A DNA stretch of 64,000 nucleotides from Streptomyces sp. NBC_00775 (GCF_036347135.1 NZ_CP108938.1:4154001-4218000); one strand, 5' to 3'. Counted from the first letter of the stretch, positions 17,560 through 28,178 are shown. Translations and numbers: made by a program. Notes: a model not told the origin generated them from the sequence alone.

Positions 17560-19266
17560 CTACAGCGGCACGATGTCCGGCGCTCCCAGCCGCGCCGCGT
17601 CCGCCGTCAGGTCGTCCGGCTGGCGCTGGGACTCCCGCTCGGCCTCGACCCGCTTCTCGTAGTGCTCCACCTCGCGCTCGATCTGGTCCTTGTCCCAGCC
17701 GAGGACCGGTGCCATCAGCTCGGCGGCGTCGCGGGCGCTGCGCGTGCCCCGGTCGAAGGTCTCGATCGAGATGCGGGTGCGCCGGGTCAGCACGTCGTCC
17801 AGGTGGCGGGCGCCCTCGTGCGAGGCGGCGTAGACGATCTCGGCCTTGAGGTAGTCGTCGGCGGCCGGCAGGGGCTCGCCCAGGGACGGGTTCTCGGTGA
17901 TGAGGTCGAAGAGCTCCTCGGCGAGCGCCCCGTACCGGTTCAACAGGTGCTCCACGCGCACCACATGGATCCCGGTGCGCTGCGCGATCCGCGCTCGCGC
18001 GTTCCACAGCGCCCGGTATCCCTCGGCGCCCAGGAGCGGGATGTCCTCGGTGACGCACTCGGCGACCCGCTGGTCGAGGCCGTGCACCGCCTCGTCCACC
18101 GCGTCCTTGGCCATCACCCGGTACGTCGTGTACTTGCCGCCCGCCACGACCACGAGCCCCGGCACCGGATGGGCCACGGTGTGCTCGCGCGACAGCTTGC
18201 TGGTGGCGTCCGACTCGCCGGCGAGCAGCGGCCGCAGCCCCGCGTACACGCCCTGTACGTCGTCGCGGGTGAGCGGCACCGAGAGCACCGAGTTCACATG
18301 CTCCAGCAGATAGTCGATGTCCGCGCTGGACGCCGCCGGGTGGGCCTTGTCGAGGTCCCAGTCGGTGTCGGTGGTGCCGATGATCCAGTGGCGTCCCCAC
18401 GGGATCACGAACAGCACGGACTTCTCGGTGCGCAGGATCAGACCTGTGGAGGAGTTGATCCGGTCCTTCGGTACGACCAGGTGGATGCCCTTGGACGCCC
18501 GTACGTGGAACTGCCCGCGCTCCCCCACCATCCCTTGGGTGTCGTCGGTCCACACGCCGGTGGCGTTGACGACCTGCTTGGCGTGGATCTCGTACTCCCC
18601 GCCGCCTTCGACATCCTGCACCCTGGCGCCGACAACGCGTTCGCCCTCGCGCAGGAATCCGGTCACGCGCGCGCGGTTGGCGACCTTCGCGCCGTACGCG
18701 GCCGCCGTGCGCACCAGGGTCGCCACATAACGGGCGTCGTCCATCTGCGCGTCGTAGTACTGCAAGGCGCCGACCAGCGCGTCCTTCTTCAACGCGGGGG
18801 CGACGCGCAGGGCATGGCCGCGGGTCAGGTGACGGTGTGTGGGCAGTCCGCGGCCGTGGCCGCTCGAAATCGACATGGCGTCGTAGAGGGCGACGCCCGA
18901 GCCCGCGTACAGCCGCTCCCAGCCCTTGTGCTGGAGCGGGTAGAGGAAGGGGACGGGCTTCACCAGGTGCGGTGCGAGCCGTTCGAGGAGCAGACCGCGT
19001 TCCTTAAGGGCCTCGCGCACCAGCGCGAAGTCGAGCATCTCCAGATAGCGCAGTCCTCCGTGGATCAGCTTGCTGGACCTGCTCGAAGTGCCCGACGCCC
19101 AGTCACGCGCCTCGACCAGGCCCGTGGACAGGCCGCGTGTCACGGCGTCGAGTGCGGTACCCGCGCCGACCACGCCCGCGCCGACGACCAGCACATCCAG
19201 CTCGCGCTCGGCCATTCCCGCCAATGACTCGGCGCGCTCCGCCGGCCCCAGTGTCGCTGTCCTCAC
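17560..19266 (-). CDS. glpD: Glycerol-3-phosphate dehydrogenase (FAD-dependent)
   Basis: 568-residue flavoenzyme oxidising sn-glycerol-3-phosphate to dihydroxyacetone phosphate at the membrane, feeding electrons to the respiratory chain. Visible: FAD-binding VVGAGVVGAGTALDA near the N-terminus, the family signature GTSSRSSKLIHGGLRYLE, and HIVINATGVW-like VVNATGVWTDD mid-protein. A C-terminal helical extension carries DDVLTRRTR. The start is a GTG at 19266 with a GGGAGG site upstream. Length is normal for the family. No glpF or glpK is in the window. Confidence 0.93.
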   Translation of the reverse strand: MRTATLGPAERAESLAGMAERELDVLVVGAGVVGAGTALDAVTRGLSTGLVEARDWASGTSSRSSKLIHGGLRYLEMLDFALVREALKERGLLLERLAPHLVKPVPFLYPLQHKGWERLYAGSGVALYDAMSISSGHGRGLPTHRHLTRGHALRVAPALKKDALVGALQYYDAQMDDARYVATLVRTAAAYGAKVANRARVTGFLREGERVVGARVQDVEGGGEYEIHAKQVVNATGVWTDDTQGMVGERGQFHVRASKGIHLVVPKDRINSSTGLILRTEKSVLFVIPWGRHWIIGTTDTDWDLDKAHPAASSADIDYLLEHVNSVLSVPLTRDDVQGVYAGLRPLLAGESDATSKLSREHTVAHPVPGLVVVAGGKYTTYRVMAKDAVDEAVHGLDQRVAECVTEDIPLLGAEGYRALWNARARIAQRTGIHVVRVEHLLNRYGALAEELFDLITENPSLGEPLPAADDYLKAEIVYAASHEGARHLDDVLTRRTRISIETFDRGTRSARDAAELMAPVLGWDKDQIEREVEHYEKRVEAERESQRQPDDLTADAARLGAPDIVPL

Positions 19267-19537
19267 CGCTGCCTCCCGCTATATGTCGCGCTGGCCGCAC
19301 CTGTCGGGCGACGCCCGGCTCACATCCCCCATGCCCAAAGTCTGACCTCCTAGCCCGACATCGGCCACCGCCCGCCCGCAGCCTGTGGACAACTCTCGGC
19401 GACTCGCAAGGAATCACGGCCGAACAATCCCGCAAATCGGTCATATTTACTCCTAGTCTGACATTGCGCTCGCCCATCCTGTCCACAGGGCTTGCGCACC
19501 TGTCCCGCTTCGGTTACTGGGAAGGACGGCCCACGCC

Positions 19538-20746
19538 ATGCCCGCAGATCTCGCCGTCATCGGACTCGGTCATCTCGGCCTGCCGCTGGCCCAGGCCGCC
19601 GTCGCCGCCGGCATCCCCACGCTCGGCTACAAAACAGGGCCGGAAGGCGGCTCCCTCACCCCCGCCGAACTGCGCCGGATGCTCTCGGGGGGCTTCCGGC
19701 CCGCCGGCAACCCGGCCGAGCTCGGCCGCGTACGCACCGCGGTCATCTGCGCACCGACCCCACGGGGCGCCGACGGCGACCTCGACCTCAGCCAGGTGGA
19801 GGCCGCCGCCCGCACCCTGGCCGCGCAGCTGCGCCCGCACACCACGGTGATCCTGGAATCACCCGTGCACCCCGGCACCACGGAGGAATTCCTCCGCCCG
19901 CTCCTCGAAGAGGGCTCCAGACTGCGCGCGGGGCGTGATTTCCACCTCGCGTACTCACCCAGTCGGGTAGACCCCGGCAACCGCGACTTCGGTCCCGCCA
20001 ACACTCCGAAGGTCATCGGCGGTCTGACCCCCGCGTGCACCGAGTCGGCCGCCGCCTTCTACGGGCGCCTCACCGACAAGGTGGTACGCGCGCGTGGACC
20101 ACGCGAAGCGGAAACCGTGCAGCTCCTGGAGACCAACTACCGGCATGTCAACATCGCCCTCGTCAACGAGATGGCCGTGCTCTGCCACGACCTGGGCGTC
20201 GACCTGTGGGACGTCATCCGCTGCGCCGAGACCAAGCCGTTCGGCTTCCAGGCGTTCCGGCCGGGCCCCGGTGTGGGCGGCCACGGCATCCCCCAGGACC
20301 TGACCGGCCACACGACCCGCTCACTCCGGATGGTCGAACTGGCTCAGCAGGTCAACAGCCACATGCCGCAGTACGTCATCCAGCGCGCCGCCACGCTTCT
20401 CAACGAGCACGGGAAATCGGCCCGCGCCGCGCGCGTGCTCCTCCTCGGCGTCACCTACAAGCCCGACCTCGCCGACCAGCAGGGCACCCCCGCCCACGAG
20501 ATCGCGCTGCGCCTGATGGAACTCGGCGCGTCCGTCAGCTACCACGACCCGCACGTCCCTGCCTGGAGCGTTCTCGGGCGCCCCGTCCCGCGCGCGGACT
20601 CCCTCTACGAGGCCGCGGCCGACGCCGATCTCACGATCCTGCTCCAGCAGCACCGCACGTACGACCTGCAAGGACTGTCCGTGAAGGCCCAGCTGCTGCT
20701 GGACACCCGGGGGGCGACCCCGACCGGGGCGGCGCACCGGCTCTGA
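19538..20746 (+). CDS. Nucleotide-sugar dehydrogenase homologue with altered active site
   Basis: 402-residue member of the UDP-glucose / UDP-N-acetyl-hexosamine 6-dehydrogenase superfamily, with N-terminal Rossmann domain (VIGLGHLGLP), central helix and C-terminal domain (LLGVTYKPDLAD). Three residues central to catalysis in characterised members differ. The thioester-forming Cys of the GGHCxPxD loop is Gly (VGGHGIPQD). The Lys and Asn of the KLxEN motif read QLLET. The Asp after the first Rossmann strand that usually binds NAD ribose is replaced (TLGYKTG). The fold is clear but normal two-step oxidation to a uronate is not expected. No glycan cluster lies beside it. Confidence 0.82.
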   Translation: MPADLAVIGLGHLGLPLAQAAVAAGIPTLGYKTGPEGGSLTPAELRRMLSGGFRPAGNPAELGRVRTAVICAPTPRGADGDLDLSQVEAAARTLAAQLRPHTTVILESPVHPGTTEEFLRPLLEEGSRLRAGRDFHLAYSPSRVDPGNRDFGPANTPKVIGGLTPACTESAAAFYGRLTDKVVRARGPREAETVQLLETNYRHVNIALVNEMAVLCHDLGVDLWDVIRCAETKPFGFQAFRPGPGVGGHGIPQDLTGHTTRSLRMVELAQQVNSHMPQYVIQRAATLLNEHGKSARAARVLLLGVTYKPDLADQQGTPAHEIALRLMELGASVSYHDPHVPAWSVLGRPVPRADSLYEAAADADLTILLQQHRTYDLQGLSVKAQLLLDTRGATPTGAAHRL

Positions 20747-20900
20747 CCTCCCCGAAATCTCCTCACGGGCTGTCACTCCGGCCTGCTAATGTGCGGCAGC
20801 TCTCGCACACAAGTGCGCCCGCGTCCCGGGCGCCCTCAGATGTGCGCTCACGTCCCTGGCGCACACCGCAAGTGCGCACACATTCCCTGGGGGGAACCAT

Positions 20901-21503
20901 ATGAGTCAGTCGACTCCGCCGCCGTCCGGTCCACCGGTCGACAACCCGTACGCGGGCCAGAACCCGTACGCCGGCCAGCCCGGCCAGCCGCCCGCCCCGG
21001 AGCAGGGTGCCGACCAGGCCGGCTTCCCGCAGCAGGGCGCCCCGCTGGGCACGCCCCAGCCCGGCTTCCCGATGGCCCCCGTCGCCCCGGCCGCTCCGGT
21101 GCGCAACAACCTGGGGCTCGGTCTCGCCGCCGCCGTCGGTGCCGCCCTGGTCGCGGCGGGCGTCTACGGCGCCATCATCGGCCTCACCAAGCACGAGATC
21201 GGCTGGGCCGCCGTCGGCGTCGGCTTCCTGATCGGCCTCGCCGCGGGCCGCTTCGGCGGCCGCAACCCGATCCTGCCGATCGTCAGCGTGGTGCTGTCCG
21301 CCGGCTCGGTCTACCTCGGCCAGCTGGTCGGCGAGGCCATGATCGGCTCCAAGGAGGTCGGCATCGGCTTCAACGAGCTGTTCTTCGACCACTTCGACGT
21401 GGTCCAGGAAGCCTGGAAGGCCGAGGCCGACCCGCTGACCTTCGTCTTCTTCGCGATCGCCGCGTACGTGGCCTTCTCGAGCGCCCGGAAGGCCGGGGCC
21501 TGA
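20901..21503 (+). CDS. Membrane protein with Pro/Gln/Gly-rich N-terminal tail
   Basis: 200 residues. The first 70 are Pro-, Gly-, Ala- and Gln-rich with NPYAGQ repeats, a cytoplasmic disordered tail seen in many actinobacterial membrane proteins. Three or four hydrophobic helices follow (about 75-95, 103-118, 122-142 and 180-195). Function unknown. The ATG has a GGGGGGAA site upstream. It is followed after two bases by a second small membrane gene, so the two form an operon. Confidence 0.75.
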   Translation: MSQSTPPPSGPPVDNPYAGQNPYAGQPGQPPAPEQGADQAGFPQQGAPLGTPQPGFPMAPVAPAAPVRNNLGLGLAAAVGAALVAAGVYGAIIGLTKHEIGWAAVGVGFLIGLAAGRFGGRNPILPIVSVVLSAGSVYLGQLVGEAMIGSKEVGIGFNELFFDHFDVVQEAWKAEADPLTFVFFAIAAYVAFSSARKAGA

Positions 21504-21505
21504 CG

Positions 21506-21772
21506 TTGCCCGTCTTCCTGTTCCTCCTGCTCTTCGGCCTCTCGGCCGTCATGAGCGGAGGCTGGGTCGCCTTCGACATCCGGGGCTCGTCCGCGGCGCT
21601 GGAGGCCTACCAGGAGCGCAATCACGAACTGCGCACCACCGCGGTCGGCAACTTCACGCCGCCCGACAAGTGGATCACCGCCCTCGGTTACCGCGTACTC
21701 GGTGGCTCCATCGCTCTGGCCGGTGTGTTCCTGACACTCGTCGGCGTCGCCGAGCTGGTGTCGGGCGGCTGA
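21506..21772 (+). CDS. Small two-helix membrane protein
   Basis: 88 residues starting at a TTG two bases after the previous stop codon, so translation is probably coupled. An N-terminal hydrophobic helix (PVFLFLLLFGLSAVMSGGW) and a C-terminal one (GGSIALAGVFLTLVGVAELV) flank a short polar domain. An internal ATG at 21551 would lose most of the first helix. Function unknown; co-transcribed with the preceding membrane gene and ended by a strong terminator. Confidence 0.65.
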   Translation: MPVFLFLLLFGLSAVMSGGWVAFDIRGSSAALEAYQERNHELRTTAVGNFTPPDKWITALGYRVLGGSIALAGVFLTLVGVAELVSGG

Positions 21773-21787
21773 CCCGGCACCCGTCAC

Positions 21788-21829
21788 GCGAAAGGGCCCG
21801 TCCACCACTCGGTGGACGGGCCCTTTCGC
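21788..21829. terminator. Strong bidirectional terminator
   Basis: A 19-bp perfect stem (arms 21788-21806 and 21811-21829) with loop ACTC. The stem carries AAAGGG near its base and GGGCCC internally, so both strands read A-rich then T-rich. It sits between the convergent small membrane gene and guaB3. Confidence 0.9.
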
Positions 21830-21846
21830 CGCGTACGGGCCGCGGG

Positions 21847-22971
21847 CTAGCGCTTGTGCTGGGAGTCCGCGACCGTCACCTCGACGCGCTGGAACTCCTT
21901 GAGCTCGCTGTAACCGGTCGTGGCCATGGCGCGGCGGAGGGCACCGAAGAAGTTCATGGAGCCGTCGGGGGTGTGCGAGGGGCCCGTGAGGACCTCCTCG
22001 ATCGTGCCGACGGTGCCGAGGTCGACCTTCTTGCCTCGCGGCAGCTCCTCGTTGACCGCCTCCATGCCCCAGTGGTGGCCCTTGCCGGGCGCGTCCGTGG
22101 CACGGGCCAGCGGGGAGCCCATCATCACGGAGTCGGCACCGCAGGCGATGGCCTTGGGGAGGTCGCCGGACCAGCCGACGCCGCCGTCGGCGATCACGTG
22201 CACATACCGGCCGCCGGACTCGTCCATGTAGTCGCGGCGGGCCGCGGCCACGTCCGCGACGGCGGTTGCCATCGGGACCTGAATCCCCAGCACGTTGCGC
22301 GTGGTGTGCGCGGCGCCGCCGCCGAAGCCGACGAGGACACCGGCCGCGCCGGTGCGCATCAGGTGCAGGGCCGCGGTGTACGTGGCGCAGCCGCCGACGA
22401 TCACCGGGACGTCCAGCTCGTAGATGAACTGCTTCAGGTTCAGCGGCTCGGAGGCGCCCGAGACATGCTCCGCGGACACCGTCGTACCGCGGATGACGAA
22501 GATGTCCACGCCCGCGTCCACGACGGCCTTGGAGAACTGCGCCGTGCGCTGCGGGGACAGGGCCGCGGCGGTGACGACGCCGGAGTCGCGCACCTCCTTG
22601 ATGCGCTGCCCGATCAGCTCTTCCTTGATGGGAGCCGCGTAGATCTCCTGGAGGCGGCGGGTCGCGGCGTCCACGTCCAGCTCGGCGATCTCGTCGAGCA
22701 GCGGCTGCGGGTCCTCGTACCTCGTCCACAGGCCTTCGAGGTTGAGGACGCCCAGGCCGCCCAGCTCGCCGATGCGGATCGCGGTGGCCGGGGAGACGAC
22801 CGAGTCCATCGGGGCGGCCAGAAACGGCAGCTCGAAGCGGTAGGCGTCGATCTGCCAGGCGATCGAGACCTCCTTCGGGTCTCGCGTACGGCGGCTCGGG
22901 ACGACGGCGATGTCGTCGAAGGCATACGCCCGGCGGCCGCGCTTGCCGCGCCCGATCTCGATCTCAGTCAC
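21847..22971 (-). CDS. guaB3: GuaB3 family IMP dehydrogenase-related protein
   Basis: 374-residue (beta/alpha)8 barrel of the IMPDH/GMP-reductase family without CBS domains. The start is a GTG at 22971 (GAAAGG upstream); the frame is open further but unlike the family. Visible: FDDIAVVPSRRTRD, LAAPMDSVVSP, the ADGGVGWSGDLPKAIACGAD phosphate loop, and a C-terminal FFGALRRAMA. The loop that carries the catalytic Cys in IMPDH reads GGGAAHTTRNV here, with no Cys, as I recall for other actinobacterial GuaB3 proteins. Role in purine metabolism is unproven. Downstream of guaB on the same strand. Confidence 0.9.
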   Translation of the reverse strand: MTEIEIGRGKRGRRAYAFDDIAVVPSRRTRDPKEVSIAWQIDAYRFELPFLAAPMDSVVSPATAIRIGELGGLGVLNLEGLWTRYEDPQPLLDEIAELDVDAATRRLQEIYAAPIKEELIGQRIKEVRDSGVVTAAALSPQRTAQFSKAVVDAGVDIFVIRGTTVSAEHVSGASEPLNLKQFIYELDVPVIVGGCATYTAALHLMRTGAAGVLVGFGGGAAHTTRNVLGIQVPMATAVADVAAARRDYMDESGGRYVHVIADGGVGWSGDLPKAIACGADSVMMGSPLARATDAPGKGHHWGMEAVNEELPRGKKVDLGTVGTIEEVLTGPSHTPDGSMNFFGALRRAMATTGYSELKEFQRVEVTVADSQHKR

Positions 22972-23026
22972 GTGTGTGGCCTTTCCCTCTTCGCTTCTGC
23001 GCTCCCAGTATCCCCGACGCCTACGA

Positions 23027-23061
23027 CAAGGGCGGCCCCGGAACCTCCGGGACCGCCCTTG
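23027..23061. terminator. Terminator after guaB
   Basis: CAAGGGCGG and CCGCCCTTG form the outer stem and CCCGG/CCGGG an inner stem around a short loop. It lies 36 bp beyond the guaB stop codon and before guaB3, so the two genes have at least partly separate transcripts. Confidence 0.75.
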
Positions 23062-23096
23062 GACGTGCCCCACGCACGCGTGGAGCACGATTACGG

Positions 23097-24644
<1,548 letters not shown>

Positions 24645-24770
24645 CTAACGGGAAGCATGGCTCTCTCATTCCACGGTTGAGGGTGCGGTTGGGCTTCGTA
24701 TGTTCGTACGGGGCTGGTGTCATCCCTGTTCAGCCGCTTGCCGGGGAGGCTCCGGGATGCCGTTGCGGCC

Positions 24771-24798
24771 GGAGAAGAGCGGAGAAGAGCGGAGAAGA
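24771..24798. repeat. Short 10-bp direct repeat
   Basis: GGAGAAGAGC occurs at 24771 and 24781, with a third partial copy at 24791. It lies in the intergenic region upstream of guaB; no function evident. Confidence 0.8.
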
Positions 24799-24821
24799 AA
24801 AAGCCCCTGCGGGAATGCGTC

Positions 24822-24906
24822 TGCGGGCCGGTGGGGGCTGGTCGCGCAGTTCCCCGCGCCCCTAAAGGCAAGGCCGCGCCCCAGGTTCTTTTAGGGGCGC
24901 GGGGAA
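24822..24906. repeat. Copy of the dispersed GC-rich inverted repeat
   Basis: Contains GGTCGCGCAGTTCCCCGCGC facing GGGGCGCGGGGAA about 35 bp later, the same core found at 49.3, 53.8, 58.5 and 60.1 kb. It occupies most of the 353-bp gap (24603-24955) between guaB and the shbA stop codon, and can fold as a hairpin that might end shbA transcription. Nothing else recognisable is in this gap. Confidence 0.75.
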
Positions 24907-24955
24907 CACAGGCACCCCGCCGAGCGACACCGTCGCCCCCCGACGGGCGAAATCC

Positions 24956-25672
24956 CTACTGTTCCGCCAGCGCCCGCAAGCGACTCAGCGCCCTGTGCTG
25001 TGCCACCCGTACGGCTCCTGGTGACATTCCCAACATCTGGCCCGTCTCCTCAGCCGTGAGGCCCACCGCGATGCGCAGCAGCAGCAGCTCGCGCTGGTTG
25101 TCGGGGAGGTTGGCCAGGAGTTTCTTGGCCCATTCGGCGTCGCTGCTGAGGAGGGCACGCTCCTCGGGGCCGAGTGAGTCGTCCGGGCGCTCGGGCATCT
25201 CGTCCGAGGGGACGGCCGTCGAGCCGGGGTGGCGCATCGCGGCGCGCTGCAGGTCGGCGACCTTGTGCGCGGCGATGGCGAAGACGAACGCCTCGAAGGG
25301 ACGCCCGGTGTCCTTGTAGCGCGGCAGCGCCAGGAGCACCGCGACGCAGACCTCCTGCGCCAGGTCCTCCACGAAGTGCCGCGCGTCGCCCGGAAGTCGG
25401 GACAGACGGGTGCGGCAGTAGCGCAAAGCCAGCGGATGTACATGGGCGAGCAGGTCGTGTGTGGCCTGCTCGTCGCCGTCGACCGCGCGATGGACGAGCG
25501 CACCGATCACCGTCGTCCCGTCGTCGCGCATCGGTCCATGGTGCCTTGGCGTCGTCCGATCCGTGGCACCGCGTCCGTAGTTGTGCACCGAAGCGTTATG
25601 AGCAGGTGCGCCGGAACTCATCTCCTGCGCCCTCCCCTTCCGCTCGACCGACTCGTCCCCGAGAGACTCCAC
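24956..25672 (-). CDS. shbA: RNA polymerase sigma factor ShbA
   Basis: Sigma-70 family factor, ECF-like with regions 2 and 4. ShbA in Streptomyces directs transcription of hrdB, the principal sigma factor gene. Region 2: [21 protein letters not shown] with [15 protein letters not shown]; region 4: [21 protein letters not shown] with the helix-turn-helix around [19 protein letters not shown]. The start is uncertain: GTG at 25672, ATG at 25621 or ATG at 25531; the conserved domain begins just after the last. Identity rests on sequence type plus its place between guaB and bldM. Confidence 0.88.
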   Translation of the reverse strand: MESLGDESVERKGRAQEMSSGAPAHNASVHNYGRGATDRTTPRHHGPMRDDGTTVIGALVHRAVDGDEQATHDLLAHVHPLALRYCRTRLSRLPGDARHFVEDLAQEVCVAVLLALPRYKDTGRPFEAFVFAIAAHKVADLQRAAMRHPGSTAVPSDEMPERPDDSLGPEERALLSSDAEWAKKLLANLPDNQRELLLLRIAVGLTAEETGQMLGMSPGAVRVAQHRALSRLRALAEQ

Positions 25673-25799
25673 ACCTCAAGGATGCGGCATCCGCCGGGAA
25701 ACGGGCATCGGGCACCGAAGAGACTCGCCCTGAGGGCCCGGCCCCACCCGCCATGAGGCGGGCAGGGGCTACTACCGTCATACCCTCGAGGCGGCTCAC

Positions 25800-26411
25800 C
25801 TAGCGAACCAGACCCCACCGGAAACCGAGCGCCACGGCGTGCGCGCGGTCCGAGGCACCGAGCTTCTTGAACAGCCGCCGGGCATGTGTCTTGACAGTGT
25901 CCTCGGAGAGGAACAGCTCACGGCCGATCTCCGCGTTGGAGCGGCCGTGGCTCATGCCTTCCAGCACCTGGATCTCACGCGCGGTGAGCGTGGGCGCGGC
26001 ACCCATCTCGGCCGAGCGCAGTCTGCGCGGAGCGAGCCGCCAGGTGGGATCGGCGAGTGCCTGCGTCACGGTCGCCCGCAGCTCCGCGCGGGAGGCGTCC
26101 TTGTGCAGATAGCCGCGGGCACCGGCGGCGACGGCGAGCGCCACGCCGTCCAGGTCCTCGGCGACGGTGAGCATGATGATGCGCGCACCGGGGTCGGCGG
26201 ACAGCAGCCGCCTGACTGTCTCCACGCCGCCCAGTCCGGGCATGCGTACGTCCATCAGAATCAGGTCCGAACGGTCGGCACCCCAGCGGCGGAGGACTTC
26301 CTCGCCGTTGGCTGCCGTCGTCACACGCTCGACGCCGGGCACGGTCGCGACCGCGCGGCGGAGCGCCTCTCGGGCAAGCGGGGAGTCGTCGCAGACGAGG
26401 ACGGATGTCAT
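25800..26411 (-). CDS. bldM: Developmental response regulator BldM
   Basis: 203-residue response regulator needed for aerial mycelium and sporulation in Streptomyces. Receiver domain (1-120) with acidic pair D8/D9, D54 in LILMDVRMPG and K104; LuxR/FixJ helix-turn-helix at about 137-203 (LTAREIQVLEGMSHGRSNAE). It has no partner histidine kinase nearby, as expected for this orphan regulator, which acts as a homodimer or as a heterodimer with WhiI. A sigma-BldN-type promoter lies about 140 bp upstream. Divergent from whiD, a known BldM target. Confidence 0.97.
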   Translation of the reverse strand: MTSVLVCDDSPLAREALRRAVATVPGVERVTTAANGEEVLRRWGADRSDLILMDVRMPGLGGVETVRRLLSADPGARIIMLTVAEDLDGVALAVAAGARGYLHKDASRAELRATVTQALADPTWRLAPRRLRSAEMGAAPTLTAREIQVLEGMSHGRSNAEIGRELFLSEDTVKTHARRLFKKLGASDRAHAVALGFRWGLVR

Positions 26412-26545
26412 GGCCGCCCTCCGCAGCTGATGCGCGTCACCTTGAGCCTCCAGGCTGGGTACGAATCGTCACCTGTGCGGTTGACACTCGCCGACGGATA
26501 CTGCCGCCTGCCCGAGCGCTTGTTCCTTCAACCGCCTCCGCACTC

Positions 26546-26573
26546 TCAACGATGGTCACTCGAAAGAGTTACG
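26546..26573 (-). promoter_or_regulatory. Sigma-BldN-type promoter of bldM
   Basis: Read on the minus strand: CGTAAC (-35), 16 bases, CGTTGA (-10), an exact match to the consensus I recall for sigma-BldN promoters such as bldMp1. The rest of the 391-bp bldM-whiD gap (26412-26802) must also hold whiD promoters, which I could not place; its whiD-proximal half is markedly A/T-rich for this genome. Confidence 0.85.
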
Positions 26574-26802
26574 GGGCAGTCAGTCATCTTCGGCACTCTA
26601 CGTGAGGGTGCGGACACGGTGCAGACATGCACAACGGACCCTCAACGTTTCATCACAACCTATGCCCCATTTAGCCCGATTTCTTCCCCTTTGCTGGTGT
26701 CTGCGGCTAGATTCGCAATGAGTCATATTTTCATCTCCTTAGATCATAGATGTACGGTCGGTGGGCACAGAGCAGCCCAGAACGGCAACAAGGGGACACG
26801 CA

Positions 26803-27132
26803 ATGGCAGATTTCTCCCGCCTTCCCGGTCCGAACGCGGACCTCTGGGACTGGCAGCTCCTCGCGGCCTGCCGCGGGGTCGACAGCTCGCTCTTCTTCCA
26901 CCCGGAGGGCGAGCGTGGTGCGGCACGGAGCGCTCGTGAGAACTCGGCCAAAGAGGTCTGCATGAGATGCCCGGTACGCGCGGAGTGCGCGGCGCACGCG
27001 CTGGCGGTGCGTGAGCCGTACGGCGTGTGGGGCGGGCTGACCGAGGACGAGCGCGAAGAACTCATGGGCCGGGCGCGCAACCGGCTGGTCTCGGCGGCGG
27101 CCACCGGAAGCGGTCACGCTTCGAACAACTGA
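26803..27132 (+). CDS. whiD: WhiB-like iron-sulfur regulator WhiD
   Basis: 109-residue Wbl protein required for late sporulation. The four [4Fe-4S] ligand cysteines are C23, C53, C56 and C62 (CMRCPVRAEC), followed by the GVWGG turn and a basic C-terminal tail (RARNRL) that contacts DNA or sigma region 4. The ATG at 26803 with AAGGGGAC upstream is the start that matches the known protein; an upstream frame to 26761 is ignored. Adjacent to and divergent from bldM. Confidence 0.97.
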   Translation: MADFSRLPGPNADLWDWQLLAACRGVDSSLFFHPEGERGAARSARENSAKEVCMRCPVRAECAAHALAVREPYGVWGGLTEDEREELMGRARNRLVSAAATGSGHASNN

Positions 27133-27201
27133 AGGAACGTTTCTGCACGGTGGGCACGCGCACACGTGCCCCAACTTTTCCCCGCCAGCGCCTTTTCCCC
27201 G

Positions 27202-28098
27202 CTACCGCGTCGCGGCCCGGGCCAGCCGGTCCAGCGTTGCCGCCACCGCCGGCACCTGGGCCAGATCCGGCAGCGTGAGCGCGACGATCTCCCGTCGCAC
27301 CGGGGGCTCCACCGTCACCGTGCGCGCCCCCTTGGGACGTACGGACTCGATGGCGAGCTCCGGAAGGACGGCCACCCCCAGACCCGCGCCGACGAGGCCG
27401 ACCACGGCCGGGTAGTCGTCGGTGGCGAAGTCGATACGGGGCTCGAAGCCCGCGTTGCGACAGACCTCGATCAGCTGTCCGCGGCAGCGCGGACACCCGG
27501 CGATCCACGGCTCTCCGGCGAACTCGCCGATCGCGACCGACCCCGCCCGGGCGAGGCGGTGCCCCTCGGGCACGAGCCCGACGAGCCGGTCCGTCAGCAG
27601 CGGCCGTACGACCAGGTCGTCCCACTCCTCGGCGCCGGCCGCCCCCTCGTACCGGAAGGCGAGCGCGATGTCGCAGTCGCCGGCCCGGAGCTTCTCGACG
27701 GACTCGGGCGGTTCGGCCTCCTCCAGGGAGACACGGGTGCCGGGGTGCGCGGCGCGCAGCGCGGCGAGGGCCGTGGGGACGAGCGTGGAGCTGCCGCTGG
27801 GGAAGGAGACGAGCCGGACCCGGCCCGCGCGCAGGCCCGCGATCGCGGCGACCTCCTCCTCGGCGGCCGTGAGCCCGGCGAGGATGCCCGCCGCGTGCCG
27901 GACCAGTGCCTCACCCGCCTGGGTCAGGCGCATCTCGCGCCCCGTGCGGATCAGCAGCGGTGTGCCGACGGACGACTCCAGTGCCTTCATCTGCTGGCTG
28001 ACGGCGGGCTGGGTGCAGCCCAGCTCGCGCCCCGCCGCCGAGAAGGAGCCGGTGGTGGCGACGGCGCGCAGAACGCGGAGATGGCGGGCCTCGATCAT
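27202..28098 (-). CDS. LysR-family transcriptional regulator
   Basis: 298 residues. N-terminal winged helix-turn-helix (RHLRVLRAVATTGSFSAAGR, then GCTQPAVSQQMKALE), then a two-lobed effector-binding domain from about residue 90. It contains a CPRCRG segment in the second lobe, unusual for the family. Divergent from the MOSC gene across 80 bp, the classic arrangement for a LysR regulator and its target, so MOSC-gene control is a fair inference. The effector is unknown. Confidence 0.9.
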   Translation of the reverse strand: MIEARHLRVLRAVATTGSFSAAGRELGCTQPAVSQQMKALESSVGTPLLIRTGREMRLTQAGEALVRHAAGILAGLTAAEEEVAAIAGLRAGRVRLVSFPSGSSTLVPTALAALRAAHPGTRVSLEEAEPPESVEKLRAGDCDIALAFRYEGAAGAEEWDDLVVRPLLTDRLVGLVPEGHRLARAGSVAIGEFAGEPWIAGCPRCRGQLIEVCRNAGFEPRIDFATDDYPAVVGLVGAGLGVAVLPELAIESVRPKGARTVTVEPPVRREIVALTLPDLAQVPAVAATLDRLARAATR

Positions 28099-28178
28099 GT
28101 GTCGAGCATAAGCGGGTCTTGGGGGTGGCGCCGAATATTGCGTCGACGCTTTGACCGCCGTCGCCTAGCGTTGTTGTC

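Noticed and set aside
26412-26802. Extra small genes in the bldM-whiD gap
   Set aside because: Open frames there lack third-position GC bias and ribosome-binding sites; the gap is better explained as promoter DNA.
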